Shown here: piece after piece, positions 36,301 through 48,888 of the stretch
How the letters are laid out: every line of letters begins with the position of its first letter
How positions within the stretch are numbered: position 1 is the first letter of the stretch
Assembly: GCF_963576615.1 (NCBI RefSeq)
Contig: NC_088717.1
Coordinates: forward strand, 53,850,526-53,914,525
DNA: 64,000 bases
Direction of reading: 5' to 3'
Source: Watersipora subatra
Taxonomy: Eukaryota; Bryozoa; Gymnolaemata; Cheilostomatida; Watersiporidae
Notes under the pieces: model-generated
Told to the model about the DNA's origin: nothing
Database searches by the model: none
What the model saw: only the letters and a program-made list of their open reading frames with translations
Position numbers and translations under genes: made by a program

Positions 36301-38554
36301 TGACTTAGCAGTGGAAAGGATCTAAACGCTGATGATAGGCAAAACTTCTACGAGCAGAGAGTAAAACAAATTAAATTATTGGCATCTCATTGGCCTAATA
36401 TGTTGGTCTAAAAATCGGAACTCACAGGCTATGCTGGAAATTTTGCAAACGGCTAAAGAAAACAGACAACTCAAAGTTTCACAACAAAAATGCAAGCGTA
36501 CAGGCATTCACTGGTCGAGGGTCATTAAGAGAATTTAACCAATTACAACCTATATCTCACATCAGAACATTTTAAATGTCACTAAGCTATTTTGGAATAT
36601 CAGGTTAGCAAATTCCAAAACGGGCCACAAAATAATTAAATAAGTGAAATAGGAGACGTGACAAGAGAGAGCTTGAATCTCTGGTATATTTAATGTTAAA
36701 ATAAATAACATTTACCAACATTCGAATTAATAAGTTTTAAGAGAATAACATTTGGAAAGTGTAGGGCTGACTTGGTGTGACAGTCTAACCACCTTTTCCA
36801 GCAGCTGAGTTCTTCACCTAGGTACAGATGGCGGTCAGCAATACTTACCTTAGCTGTGGATTCTTGTGAGCGGCTTTGAGCTCAGCTAAATAGGATGAGC
36901 CATTAAAAGTAAAGCTATCTTCCTGTGAGGGCAGTATCTTCACGGGCACCTTGTTTAGTTCAGAAATCAATCTGATGGCATCTAGTTCAGACCCTGTATC
37001 AGGAGGTGATATGTGCAGGGGGCTTTGGGAGCAGGTTTACAGCCAAACCTCAACAGGTGAGGTTATTCTATTCGGTTATTTGCTTTGTACACTGAAACCC
37101 TCATATGTGGGAACAAACATATTCATAATAATAAATTGTATTTTATTTAACTCATTTACCAGCACAAAAATGTTAAGCAATTCAAATAATGCCATATAGA
37201 CTCAAGACAAATGCATTATGTAAAACTGTAGATAGAAACTATACCTAAAACTTGAATTTCAAGTAATGAAATTCAAGTAAATTATGGTTTAAGTCCATTG
37301 TTCATGAATATAAATTTATAGAATTTGATAGATTATTATTATATAACTTAAAAATTTGCAGGATTATAGCATATTATTTGATAGCATCATAGCGGTTATC
37401 TAAACTCGGCTTACAATGGATCGATGCTTTTAATTCCTTTTTATTGCACAGAAAAAGCCAGTTTTGGCTGCAAACTGCAGCAAACATATCAATGAGTGTA
37501 ATTAGCTTTCATGCAACGTTGGTAAATATAGTTATAAAATAAAAATATGCCTTCATATTTAGAAGGAAATAAAAAATTGAAAGCTCCAGCAGATTGCTAC
37601 GCAGGCTATAAGATCATCATAGGTTAATTGCAAGCAATACATATCAATTGATAGAGATATTTCTCAACTTCCTAATGCAGATTCCTAATGCAGATAATCA
37701 AGATTGCTAAACCAAAACGACTGTTAGATACATAAATATATAAAAAATAATCAGGCATCGTATTATATTTACCCCACCATTTTTAACTGTCTGGTTGAAA
37801 TCTTTGATCGCTATCTTAAGGGCCAACAACTTCTCCGCCTTTGCAGTTGCCACGGCATCACTTTGGGCATTTTTTCTTCCCTCTCCTGCATAAGAAACTA
37901 AAAGTGAACTAAAACGACCACCTAAACCTAAACAGTCACCTGTCTTAGCTATCACAAAATGACAACTAGTGGGTTCAGTGAAATTGGATTTTATATCACT
38001 TGTCATAGAAGGTCCTAGGCCATAAAAATATTATTTTATAAAGCTTGCGATGCCTTCTGTAACCGATTAAAATTTGATCAACATCAATTGTTTCCCAACA
38101 TAACTAGTGGCAAAATGCTGTGGAAATCTATTTCTATCTGTAATGGCATGGCATATGCACACACTTTCAATGTATTCAGTTGTTTCTATCGAAGCTCGTA
38201 TGCTGAATCCAAAAGTCTCCATGTATACACTCTCTAATTCCAACAGCTAAACTTAAAGCAAAGGAGATATATACAAGCTTAACGCGCATATGCAATCTAA
38301 CTGGAATAAACCAGCTGACAGATCGACATGTAAAATCACAAGCATTAACATTTTGACATTGAAACGTTTGTTCAGAATAATATTTATAAACTTACGTATA
38401 TCTTTAATTTCCTTGTTAATACTATTGACGCAGGGGCTTTCGCTGCTTAATTCTACTTCGAGTTTCCTTCCTTTCCAGAGGGTACCGTGCATTTCCATAA
38501 TAGCATCTCGAGCACTATCTTGCCTTACGAACCTTACAAAACTAACAAGAACTT
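27384..38554 (-). CDS. Unidentified gene with RRM-like and dsRBD-like segments (3' part, model incomplete)
   Basis: Minus-strand exons supported by splice sites, in order: 38396-38554, 37773-38014, 36849-36993, 35741-36070, 29565-29784, 27806-28273 and 27384-27652 (stop). Phases join cleanly for the first pair and for the last four. The 36849 exon does not join either neighbour in phase, so at least one exon is missing or misplaced. The first exon reads as the second half of an RRM (VLVSFVRF, then DSARDAIMEMHG and KGRKLEVEL). The second resembles the end of a dsRBD (VSYAGEGRKNAQ followed by an Ala/Lys helix). The 35741 exon is a helical block (WLQVCLLLGANQN). The 29565 and 27806 exons are Ser/Pro/Gln-rich and probably disordered. 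An RNA-binding role is inferred only from these weak matches. The 5' part, with the first half of the RRM, was not found. Confidence 0.45.
30266..30748 (+). mobile_element. Helitron/Helentron-like non-autonomous element 1
   Basis: The start is 'tctatatatata' followed by 'tctcaaagtttg'. The 3' end is a hairpin, TTACCCGGGCAACGCTGGGTAA, followed after a few bases by CTAG|T. A short terminal hairpin plus a CTRR end without flanking duplication is diagnostic of Helitrons. It carries a reverse tRNA-like module at about 30393-30440. It is in an intron of the RRM/dsRBD-like gene. Confidence 0.65.
30393..30440 (-). repeat. tRNA-derived module
   Basis: On the minus strand, 'gtctagtgggtaggcg' resembles a pol III A box, and 'gggtccgggatcgc' a decayed B box. 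It cannot be a working tRNA gene: no intact cloverleaf. It is embedded in a Helitron-like element. Confidence 0.5.
31940..32016. repeat. GT-rich 10-bp tandem repeat
   Basis: About eight copies of 'tgtgtgtatg' inside Helitron-like element 2. Confidence 0.9.
32085..32145 (-). repeat. tRNA-derived module
   Basis: The minus strand reads 'gtagcttaattggtaaga' (A-box-like), followed about 25 bases later by 'gaggtttcgagatt' (B-box-like). Degenerate; inside Helitron-like element 2. Confidence 0.5.
33234..33863. mobile_element. TIR element with inverted arms of about 150 bp
   Basis: The left arm starts 'aaggtacggacaagc' and the right arm, in reverse complement, starts 'aaggtacctccacacg'. Matching blocks include 'ttctga(c/t)c', 'gaaaaacacaaaatta' (cacagaatta on the other side) and 'tgtcagag'. 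The ends are clear, but the target duplication is not. It lies in an intron of the RRM/dsRBD-like gene. Confidence 0.65.
34142..34866. mobile_element. pogo-like MITE, family B copy 1
   Basis: The left end is CAGTGCTCCCTCGGGTTACG and the right end, in reverse complement, is CAGTGGCCCCTCGTCGTATG. A TA precedes the left end; the right flank is no longer TA. Its body matches the element at 50573-51334 over most of its length, including 'ttgttactaatttttaat' and 'tttctatacctc'. Confidence 0.65.
37220..37690. repeat. Dispersed element family A, partial copy
   Basis: Shares a long collinear segment with 41430-41810 and with 61700-61800 plus 62480-62550: 'ttgttcatgaatat', 'aaactg(c/t)agcaaacatatc' and 'gattgcaagcaata'. 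The ends are missing. Confidence 0.7.
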
Positions 38555-38765
38555 CTAAATAAACCCGGAGTGCGAGAGATGGTAAATAACCAAATTACGA
38601 TTCTTAAACTATACGTATATATGCGTGACTGGTTTCTTCTTACGGTGTGTTTGGCAATCTTTGGAACATAGACTATGTATATCTACATAATAATTGTAAA
38701 GGTGAAATATATTCAAGTGTAAATCCAACATGTACAGCTGTTGTAGTAAAACTAATCTAATGAAT

Positions 38766-39015
38766 ACTTTCTACATTGACCCAACTTGTCTCATTGACTG
38801 ACCCAACTTACTCCATTGACTGACCCAACTCACCCTATTGACTGACTCAACTTACTCCATTGACTGACCCAACTCACCCCATTGTCTGACCCAACTTACT
38901 CCATTGACTGACCCAACTCACCCCATTAACTGACCCAACTTACTCCATTTACTGACCCAACTCACCCCATTTACTGACCCAACTTACTCCATTTAGTGAC
39001 CCAACTTACCCCATG
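38766..39015. repeat. 22-bp tandem repeat
   Basis: About 11 copies of 'ccattgactgacccaactta', alternating 'cttactc' and 'ctcaccc'. They are followed by a G10 run and an inverted partial unit ('taagttgggtca'). Confidence 0.9.
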
Positions 39016-40654
39016 AGTGGGGGGGGGGTAAGTTGGGTCACATGACAATAAGTTTTGAAACGAGTATTTAGTAGAATTTTCCGTAGAATACAGACGATTT
39101 ATTCATAGAAGAAGTTTTACAATACTAGAGCTTTCACATTTGTAATATTTTGCATTAATGTGATTTTTGGCCCAACTCACTCCGCCTTCCCCTATATGAG
39201 CATGAACTCGAGCAATTACACTAGAGGCTCCGACCTTAGAGACTGGCTGTGCGAACTGGTGCTTCACTCAACCAACACTCCAGTCATGCATGAAAAATGT
39301 CAAACGACTTTTAACAGAAGGAAAAAATAGACAAATATTTCTTTCCGACTTTTCACCTATCACTGCCACTTGTGATTATTAACTGAAAATATTGACTGTC
39401 GGCAATTGCGATTTTCTTGAGGTTACTTAAGGTTATTTGAAAAAAAACCAGTTTCAATAGTGACTCAAATACATCAAGTTGCGGCAGGGGTAGCTGAACC
39501 ATCCACCATGACATTTCACTGCTTGAAAACTGTACCTGGTTCAAACAAAATCAATGGGATGTTAGCAGTGAAAATCGTCGGATCAAATACCAACAAAATG
39601 GCATCGGCCAATTAGAAGTTCAAAAGATCATCAGGTCGTAAAGCGTTACTCTAATCGACGCAAAACATTGGGTTATTCTGTCACGTCTTTATGAGTGTTG
39701 AATAAGCTATTTATACCAATTCCAGATCTATTTTAGGCCTATTTACTCCGTGTTACAAAGTAACACAATCCTTAGATGTGCTATCTCTGGATTTGCCATC
39801 TTATTCATTCCAAGCAAATCTTACAAAGCCATTGTTTGAAGTATCGCGAGAAATAACAGAGAAATTTGCAGCCGGTACCCTCAAATTTCAAAGATACATA
39901 CCCATATGTGTGTGGACCAGTTTTGTCAGCTATATATAGTCTCCTCGGGCTACCAAACTTCTTAAATAAATCTGAGAGCTCAGTCTACAATAGGGCCATG
40001 AGTGAAGCATGTATAAAAATCTAGGTATGTTTTTAAGGCTTTAAGAAACAATTCTCTATACTTGAGCTATCTTCAATGAAGTGGTTCAATTCAAGTCAAC
40101 CAAATAGAAAAAATCAATTCTTTATCAATTTTTATCGAAAAATTAGTTCATGGCAATATATTAAAATAACAAACACAATCACAAACTTAACTACACAATT
40201 AGCTCAGTCCCTTGAGTGTTTGCATAAAAAATATTAACTCTTTCACTATGGAATTTTTAGCTCAATCGGACGGAATTCAGTCATTCCGAAACTTTTTTGC
40301 TGACATCCACTCGGTAATTACGCAGTAAAAGCTTGAGTTTCTGTCAATTAATTTAAAGTTTTGTGAATTTAGTTTGTTTAGAATCAAAAGAAAAGTTTGC
40401 ACAAGAATCAATTAATTTTATCAATTAATCAATTAATTAAATCAATAATCAAATGTCATGTTTAATATTTTTGTAGTTTAGGGAAACCGGCTGCAAAAAA
40501 TGCTTGTTTTTACAGTTTGACCAAAACGCAGACCCAAAATCTCTAATATAAATCACAGTGTCGTCTATTTGTTGGTCTGTCATTCGCCTATCCAGTTAAA
40601 GCAATAAAGTTCTAGAAACGAAAATACACTTCACACTGAAATTAAAATTAGCAC

Positions 40655-40710
40655 CTCCAGTCCTGCAGACAGACAAGCTAACCACTAAACCACACAACTT
40701 ACTTGCAATA
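40655..40710 (-). repeat. tRNA-derived module
   Basis: The minus strand reads 'gtgtggtttagtggttagc', an A-box-like sequence. It is followed by 'tgtctgcaggactggagg', the same arrangement as the modules near 63200-63830. The B box is decayed. Confidence 0.5.
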
Positions 40711-40795
40711 CAATAGAATAAATGTGCACATATTCATACACTTGCTAATACTTAATGGCAAATAGTTAAAATGCCTACGCTTTATGATGAACACC

Positions 40796-42081
40796 TGTGA
40801 AGCCTCTTATTGAACGCCACCTTCTAATTTAACGCTACCTCCATTTGACTGCAAACTCTGACATTCCTTGATCTTCACGAACCCATAACAGCAACTGATC
40901 AGTAGAAAAGTGCCCACCAACCGTATTAATAATGAATCATTTACATTAATAGTGATTAATTCTCTTGTTGTCCAACACCAAAGCTTTTTATTTTTTTTTG
41001 TTAAAACTTTAAAAGCGACACCATTGAAATAATTAATAACTGTATAATTCAGGCTAATAGTAATTCATTGTTTAATGCGGTCTTGATATTTCTAAGTATG
41101 TGAAAAATGGTTTACATTTACGATGGAATATGAACGACTAGTTTTAGGCTAAAAGTTGTGCTTAGCGAGCGAAACTTTAACGCTTTGCATTTGTGCAAAA
41201 TGCAACGCATAAAAATTTTGATCTGCTAAAAAATTGTTTTGACGCTAATATCGACTAGTTCAGCAGTGCAAAAAAAGAGTTAAAATCAAAAGACATTGTG
41301 GAAGGTATTGAACAACCAGGAAATGTTTGTTCTATCGAAAACTACAATCAGAATGCAACTGGCCAAGCAAACAATGAAAATATTTTTGTTTCAAAAATGT
41401 CAATTTTTGTTTCTGAATGTATTATAAGTAAGGTTTGTTTATGTCATTTGTTCATGAATATATATTTGTAGCATTTGATAGATTCTTGTTATATAACTTA
41501 TAAATCTGCATATTTATAGCATAATGTTTGTATCACTGCAGTAATCAGATCTTATAATGGATCAATGCTCGTAACTCCACTTCTATTGCACATAAAAAGC
41601 TAGTTTTGACTGCAAACTGTAGCAAACATATCAATGAGTGCAATGAGCTTTTACGCAGCATTGTTAAATATAGATATATAAAAACATGTCTTTAAATTTA
41701 GAATGAAATAAAAATTGAAAGCTCCAACAAATTACAAAGCAGGACGCAGGCTATAAAATCATCGCATGTTGATTGCAAGCAATAGATATCAACTAGTAGA
41801 TATATTTTTTACTTCTCAATGCATATTTATTAAGAGATCTTTGACAAGTTAGAGGTAAATTAGCAGATTTATTGCATCAAAAAGTGTTAATGTTGCTCCA
41901 ACGAAAAAAGAGAGCAAAATATAGGCGACACTCACGTTGTCCGTAAAAAGACAAAATTCATCTTTTCTAAATTCTAACGAGACATTTGAAAAATACAATA
42001 CCAGCCTCTAGTTGACTGCCACTATAGAGGAAAGGTTAAAAAATAGAGCACCATGGTGTTCAATTAGAGGTTTTATGGTAA
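40796..42081. mobile_element. Dispersed TIR element family A, full copy
   Basis: The left end reads 'cctcttattgaacgccacc' and the right end, in reverse complement, 'ttaccataaaacctctaatt'. These form inverted termini of about 30 bases. It is collinear with the copy at 61027-62775. About 1.3 kb, non-coding. Confidence 0.6.
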
Positions 42082-42262
42082 TTTACTATGATTAAAAATT
42101 TTCTAAAAAGAAAATACGTGCCTGGACTTTTCCAAAATGCTATAAATATATATATAGAATAAACTTAATTAAACTTATAGCAGACATAGACATAAATTAA
42201 TGCCTTCATTTAAAAGTTAGATGGCAAACAATTATTGATTTTCTGAGCAAAAACCTTTTTTA

Positions 42263-42294
42263 TTACCCGTGCAATGCTGAGCACTTGGCTAATA
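42263..42294 (+). mobile_element. Helitron-like 3' terminus
   Basis: 'ttacccgtgcaatgctgagc' followed by GGCTAA|T matches the 3' ends of the Helitron-like elements. The hairpin is decayed. Confidence 0.45.
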
Positions 42295-43794
42295 TAAAAA
42301 TTTAATTGTCAAAAGAAATATCTTAGACCCAGTATTGAAGAATTTCGCAGGCAGAAATGTTTAGGTTGGTGGTTACAATTTTTCTTTTCAATCATCTTAA
42401 GCCGAAAATGGGCAAATCTGGAAACTTATTTTATGCTATGATTTTTGAGTAAAAGCCAAACTAAACATTTCATTTTTTTAAAAATAATAAAGCAATATTC
42501 TAAATCGATTCTGGAAGAGTTTTGGGTGGATCTGTAAACTCTGTGATCCATGATCAATGTTTTGGATAGGTACTATGGCGAGCCGCTATAAAGGATTTCC
42601 ATAGCAACGGAATTAAGGAAAGTATTCATAAAATACAAAAAAAATATAGGCATGGCAAAATTACCATAAAAATAAACACCATTTTTGGATGTTTAGCACA
42701 TATATGCCTAACACAATCACATTTATTTGTACGGCAATAGCAAAATTAAGCTTATTGACAATGCGCAGGAAAACCACAGACTAATACTGTAGTAGTTCGC
42801 CGTACAAATCATCAACCAATAAAATATACGCAGCGATATCGAGGTTTTGTAGAATTGTGTGCGGCTGGCAACATTGGATTTCGCTGAGATCATTGCTTCG
42901 GTGTGCATCAAATAATAGGTTGGTTTACTCAGGATATCACTTTTCATGATGAAATTTTTGGCAACGCAGTAATAATCATGGAGGTAGTAATATTAAAGGA
43001 AAGCATTGATGCATTTCGTCTTTTTGCTTATTGAACAAAGAGAATCAAGTTAATTAGTTTATGGGGATGTTTAAGAGCCGATTTAATTCGGTCCTCCTGG
43101 AAAGCTGAGCTGAGTTAATCCAATTCTACAGTTAGTAAAAGATGTCACAGAATCGATTCAATTAAATTGTTAGTTGAGCCATACGGCTTAATTGAGCAAT
43201 CGTGTTAACTCGAATGCCCATCGTTGTAAGAATCCGATGAGTGATCGAACTTATGGTGGACTATCTGTAGCGTTAACTTTATAACATTCAAGCTATATTC
43301 TGTCACATCTGTTTTAAAGACCTCGAGTTTAACTAATCCAAAAAACAGACACAATAAGAAGATACTAGGAAGCTACATACTAATAATCCACATAAGCAGT
43401 TTTTTTACGCCAACCCTTTTTTTGTACGGTAAACCTTCTAAAAATTAGCGTAAGGTGCTATGAAAAAAGGTTGAGCATGGTGTAAATTATAAGTATCGAA
43501 AACAACCAGTTAATGCAATGTTGAGTGGGAAGACAATTGACTGCACAGAATAGCATTTCCAAATTTTAATAAGCTCAAATCCCTACGAACAACAGACAAG
43601 ACAAAAAGTATGTTATGCTTTCACAACTAACATATATCACAATAAAGATGACAAAATTAATGGTATGACCACTAAATCTATTAAGTTGTCAATAGGGAAT
43701 GTGAAAAGGAACAAATGTAACAAATATTTATTCAACTGCATTGTCTCCATTGGGTATTAATGCTTTTATTTAAAATATCTACCGACGTGAAATA

Positions 43795-44220
43795 AATCGC
43801 TGAATGCCCGGCGTTGCAAGGGTAATAAAAAAGTTTTTGCACAGAAAATTTATTTTTAATCAACGTATTCAACTACCATTCTAACTTTAAAAGAAGGGGT
43901 ATGTTTATTTTTATCCATGTATGTGTCCGGCCAATGCATAATTAAAATATTTAAAAGCTTGAAGCATAGCTATAATAGATCGTTGAAAAACATTTCTTAC
44001 TTATGCTACACATCCATTCAAGATGTAAAACAGCTTATAAACAGTGGAAGGTAATGTAGTTGCCATTGGCTAAGTTTCTTTACCCAATGGATGTGAGTAA
44101 CTTAAGCTAGTCAAACTCTTTACTGTCATAAGAGCCGTGCTTATAATTGGCTCATAATCGTTACATTAAACATCATGATCTCTCACTCAATTATGATTTT
44201 CAAGCACACTAGTAGTAGCC
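43795..44220 (-). mobile_element. Helitron-like element, reverse orientation
   Basis: The minus-strand 3' end is 'ttacccttgcaacgccgggc', the hairpin seen in the other copies. The body further right shares 'attggctaagttt..ttaccc' with element 2 and with the 63.5-kb region. The 5' end is not defined. Confidence 0.5.
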
Positions 44221-44269
44221 AATAGTATTTTTGCCAGCATTTTAAGCGTGTGTATTTTAAATGTGGTTA

Positions 44270-45754
44270 TTCCAGCACATTCCAGATCAATGATTTTGGA
44301 CAAACTGCATACCAGCCATCAAGAGACAGTGGCCACAGTGCGGAGAACCAGAGCTGCAGTATTCTGGCCCTAGATGTCTGAAGACATCCGTAGAAGAACA
44401 AATCCGTGTGTTACATGTGCTCTTAATGTCTCCAGCCAGCCAGCTGAGACTATTCATAGTCACGATATCTCAGACTCTCTCTAGAGTAAGATTGGCATAG
44501 ATATACAGAGTTATAAGGGCAAAGAATACCTAATACTAGTTGAATTTTTCCAAACTTTTCTGAATGTGAGTCACTCGTAAACCAACAGTTTGCCACCGTC
44601 ATTAAACTGTGCAAGAAGACTTTCGCTCGTTATGGCATACCAAACCAGATACACTCGGACAATGGTTCACAATTCACATCATCGGAGTTTGCTAAAGTCA
44701 GTCAGGAGTAGGGACTCCCACACACTACTTTCTCACCAAGACGCCAGCAGTGTAATGGCAAAGCTGAAGCAGCAGTAAAGATTATGAGTCGAAGACCCAT
44801 ACTTAGCACTTCCGGAATACCAAAACACATCTACAGTGGGTTTGACCACATCCCCGCTCAGAGATGCTATGCGATCAATACTGCTGACAGAAAACCGCTC
44901 CCGGAAGTTCGATGTTCTAGATCAGAAACTCAAGCGAAAAGAGGCTGCCTACCATTCTTACAACAGAACCGTAAAAGATCTGCTGCCTCTGAACATTGCA
45001 TGTCCAGTTCTCCTTAGAGACACGCAATCAAAGAACACAAGATGGCAGCAAAGAAAGGTAATTAAACAACTGATCATTCATAAATTGTTGCCAACAAGCG
45101 AACAGACCAAGCCGTGAGACATAATTTTGTAGACCTCCGACCCTACCCAGAAGCTGATGTAAGCTCTGCAACTATCAATCAGTACAATGCAGCTGCTGTG
45201 AACCATCCAATCTCGGATCTCTACCCAACCATTAAGACCACTGATTCCAGAACTGAAAATGTTATTTCTGATCATGCTATGGCCGACATACCAGCTATCA
45301 GTGACAATCCAAGGTTACTACAGATAAGAGTTTTCTCAGATCTATATGGAGATGACGTAGAGAGCCGAAAAATCTGACCAAGTTCAAGGACTTTCTGTTG
45401 CACAAGTAGATAGATAATCCCATGTGCTTTGTAAATGACAACAAAACATGTTGTTTGTGAGACACTAAAGGCTGTGCACTTTGACTTTTGTTGAGCTTGA
45501 TGTAACATGTCTACTGTTTGTACAATTTAATATTTTTTGTGTGTCTTTATTTGACTCGAAGGACGCTCCCTTTCAAGTTAAGCAGTAAGGGATGTTGAGA
45601 ACATGTTTGTTAGCTTAAACTTGTGTTATGTTGCAATCACTAGCAGTGCTTGTAATATGGTTTATTTTTTGTTTATAGTATTGTACTCCTGTATGCTGAG
45701 TTAACCTTAGATTATAAAGAGCTGAAACTAACAATCTAAAGTCTTCAGTCAACA
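44270..45754 (+). pseudogene. Decayed Ty3/gypsy retrotransposon (integrase part plus 3' LTR)
   Basis: The plus strand shows a broken integrase region. First comes an H2C2-like zinc segment (LDKLHTSHQ ... CVTC). A catalytic-core block follows with YGIPNQIHSDNGSQFTS near 44630-44690, then a block like SPRRQQCNGKAEAAVK. After it come post-integrase frames (about 44836-45117 and 45114-45377). Stops and frameshifts separate the pieces, so it cannot make a working protein. The gag, protease and RT parts are absent. The Asp of DNGSQF and the Glu of GKAEAA are the second and third members of the usual D,D,E triad. Confidence 0.75.
45593..45754 (+). repeat. Probable 3' LTR of the gypsy remnant
   Basis: A 162-base segment starts TGTTGA and ends TCAACA (inverted termini with TG...CA). 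It is preceded by a purine-rich 'agtaaggga' (polypurine-tract-like), and has 'gattataaagagc' as a TATA-like site inside. No 5' partner is in the window. Confidence 0.5.
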
Positions 45755-48700
45755 ACTAGCAACGAACAATCATAAACAAACAGTCTTGTTTACAATTATA
45801 TTGTACATTTATATGTATGTACATTATATCGCATTCACGTGTAGATTTACAATTATTTAATGTCATGTACTCTTCAGGAGAAAGGCTACGGCGTTGAAAA
45901 ATGCTTAGACGGCAGTTGCAATGACCTGCATGAAAACAAAATGCTTTTACTATAAAAAACATCTAAGGAAAACCTCTGAACTCTTTGAATATAGCTGTTA
46001 AGTGCCCAATGCCATAATCACTGAGCTGATTTGGTAATTTGGCGTAATTTGGTTTCTACCAAAATACGTAGTTGATTTGGTAACGCAATTCATCTGATAT
46101 CTCCTTCGTTGGGTTAGCGCAATTAGGCGATTATAATCGATCTGATAAATGACGTATGACTAAATCTATGTATAAACAAACAAATAAAAACATTAAATAA
46201 CAAACAAAAATGTAACAGAAAAAGAAACCAAATGTGATTCAAAACACAAACGATTAGCAACAATCCCTTTACAACATGCACGTTGTTTTACCAGTGTAGT
46301 AGATTTGTCGAGATTTCCAATATATACTGAAAAAAGTCCACGAGTTGCCATGATAGACATTTCTTCACCAATTAGCATTCATGACAGAATTCACTGATTA
46401 ACACATGTTTAGAGTGCTAAGGTTGTCGTTCTATTCAAATACAATGTGCACAAGTGAAATTAAAAGACACGCTTGCTTAGCGGTGATCCAACGAGGCTTT
46501 TCGACAGAGTGTCCCAAAGCACGGTTGTGGCTCCGCCCAGTTAAATCTGCTGTAGAGAGCGAGATGTTCATAAACCTAAATTTAGTTTTGAGTTCGATGA
46601 ATATGTTTACCGGAATTCTCGTATAACACCTATATAACCGTCCGTATGTGTACCCCTCCTCAAACTCGTGGTGTTGATAATACTTGGGATACGCACTAAG
46701 TCATTGCTTATACCTTAATGCGATTTGCTTAGTTATTAAAAATCGCAATACGTTGTATCCCGCAGTTATAAAAAGTTGCGCAAAATTTTAAGCGATAGCT
46801 TTTGCTGTAGATTAATGCTAAACATTTTTAGCTCGCGAGTGTTGTTTGGCCTTTGTACCTCTGAAAAATAGCTTTGATATCAGTTTTCAAAGTGATTTGC
46901 TGAAAAGTTCAAAATAATTTTACAGATTCGCCAACCTGTATTTTGTAGAATGTCATAAAATTGACTACGCCTAGTAACAGATTTCTGATCAAAACTTTTG
47001 TGAGGAAGCCTATCTCAAATTATGAATTAAGCCAATCACACTAACTTATTTATCTTCTCGCGTGATGGCAGATCAACTTTGATAACTTTTTAAGCAAGCT
47101 GCATTCAGTTCATATGTATTTGAAATTTATACAAAGCAACTGATACATAATGAATTTGTTTTCAAACATAGTTTAAAATATTTTTTAGTTTTATTTCTAT
47201 ACAATTTAACATCATTTGGTTCGTCGAATCTTTTTAGCTTGTGTTGACGCAAAAGGTTCATTGTTTAAGCCGAGCTTCGATTAGATGTTAGCTTACATTT
47301 GAACTTTGCATTTGAACTTTACATGCTTAACTGTTTGATCCATAATTTTTTCTATAAACTGCAAAAATAAATATAGTCTTGAAATTGCTAGAAGATGAAA
47401 TGAGACAAATTTAAACAGTAATTCAAATTAAAACGAATATAATTTAATAATTAGATAATTCAAACGGACCAAAAGCATTTTTTGCTTCGAGTAACTATTA
47501 TTTTCTTTTGTTTCCTAAATAAATCTTCAGTTTGGGACTTACTTACTAATTGGTTTTTGTGGTGTTCTTTGGGATTCTGCTTCTGTCTTTGATGTTTAGC
47601 CCAAGCATTCGGAGACAAAAAACATACCACTATTTCTTGATTGCTCTCTAGAAGCTAGCTTTGGTTCGACTGGCATGCCATGGTCACCTGCTTAGTGGTT
47701 GGCACTCCACACTATCAATGACTCTATCTTGAACAATGAATGAGAGACCGGTGAGAGTTACCTTAGCTCGAAAATCTACTTCATTTGACAGCCCCTTGCT
47801 GGGAGTGATCAAAGGTGTATGTCCAGTCACCTTGCCTGTTCGCAGACTCAAGCGAATTACCTCATCTACTAGGTATTTCACATAACAGAGTTTGTTTACT
47901 CTGGTTTATTCTGTGTGCACTTCTCACTTTACAATATCTTTGTACATTGTACTTGTATTTATTTATACATGTGGACTGCAGTTGGTCCGTCTATATAGTA
48001 TTTTTGAGTGTGCGAATTAGATTCAAAGTTTATCATAAATCTAAACAGGTTTTGTATGGGTGGTCAAGGGATAGATGGTTATCGCTCGTCCTAGCTTTGT
48101 ACAAAAAAGAGAAACATCGACCGCACAAATACAGTAAAAGGCTTATGAGTTCCCTAACTCAGTTTTAGCTGCTTTTCTTTTTGTACTTGTAATTGGTGTA
48201 TGGAAATTCAGAAAGCAGTGAAGCAATTGTGTCTGACATAGCATTTGCATCATATCTTACTTTTAGAAACACTACCAAATTCTGTTAACTATAAAGCAGA
48301 CCATCGAATAGTAATTCATCTTTGTGTTCATAAGTTAGTTTCATTCAGCTTCACACTTAATTTGGTCAAATGATTTGTTTTTAACTATAGCTTTGTTATG
48401 GTAATAACAAAGCCTTATAATACTAGCCTTATAATACTATAATACAAGTCCTTATAATACTATTGCAAAATTGATAGTTGACCTAGTTAATTTTGTATTC
48501 CTTGATTAACTAAGCTAACCTACGCTTTTTGTACAACATTTTCTTGTTACTGGTGTATTGTCATACCTGTTATGGGCTAAATTCAAATCTATGATGAAAG
48601 ATTGAAAGTAGTTGCAACACTGATTTGCTTTTTGCTTTATTCCACATGATGTAATGATATTTATCTGTATTCAGGGTATCATGTCAGCTTCATCTTCAAA

Positions 48701-48888
48701 ATGAAATCGTTTTTGCATCTTTTTCTCTGTTTTGATATCCCACTTTTTCTAACTCTAAAATTGAGGCCAGTTTACCTCACATTCTGTATTGATCAAAATA
48801 ACTTCCTGCGCTTGTTGAATGATTTGTTAGACCCTCTTCGGTCTCTACGTCTCATTGGCTTATTAGCGGTATATGTTCTTTCTTCTAG
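45755..48888. other. Stretch without a confirmed gene
   Basis: It probably holds the unseen first exon and the promoter of mos. One minus-strand open stretch (47684-47881) looks protein-like but has no confirmed splice partners. Otherwise AT-rich, with small repeats ('taatttgg' runs at 46030-46090). Confidence 0.4.

Larger units (their letters stand above)
38555..44269. other. Repeat-filled stretch without a supported gene
   Basis: It should contain the unseen 5' exons of the minus-strand RRM/dsRBD-like gene. A minus-strand open stretch at 39353-39544 (containing WWMVQLPLPQLDV) is a possible candidate, but its splice phases cannot be confirmed. The rest is a 22-bp satellite, family A elements and Helitron ends. 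Confidence 0.5.
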
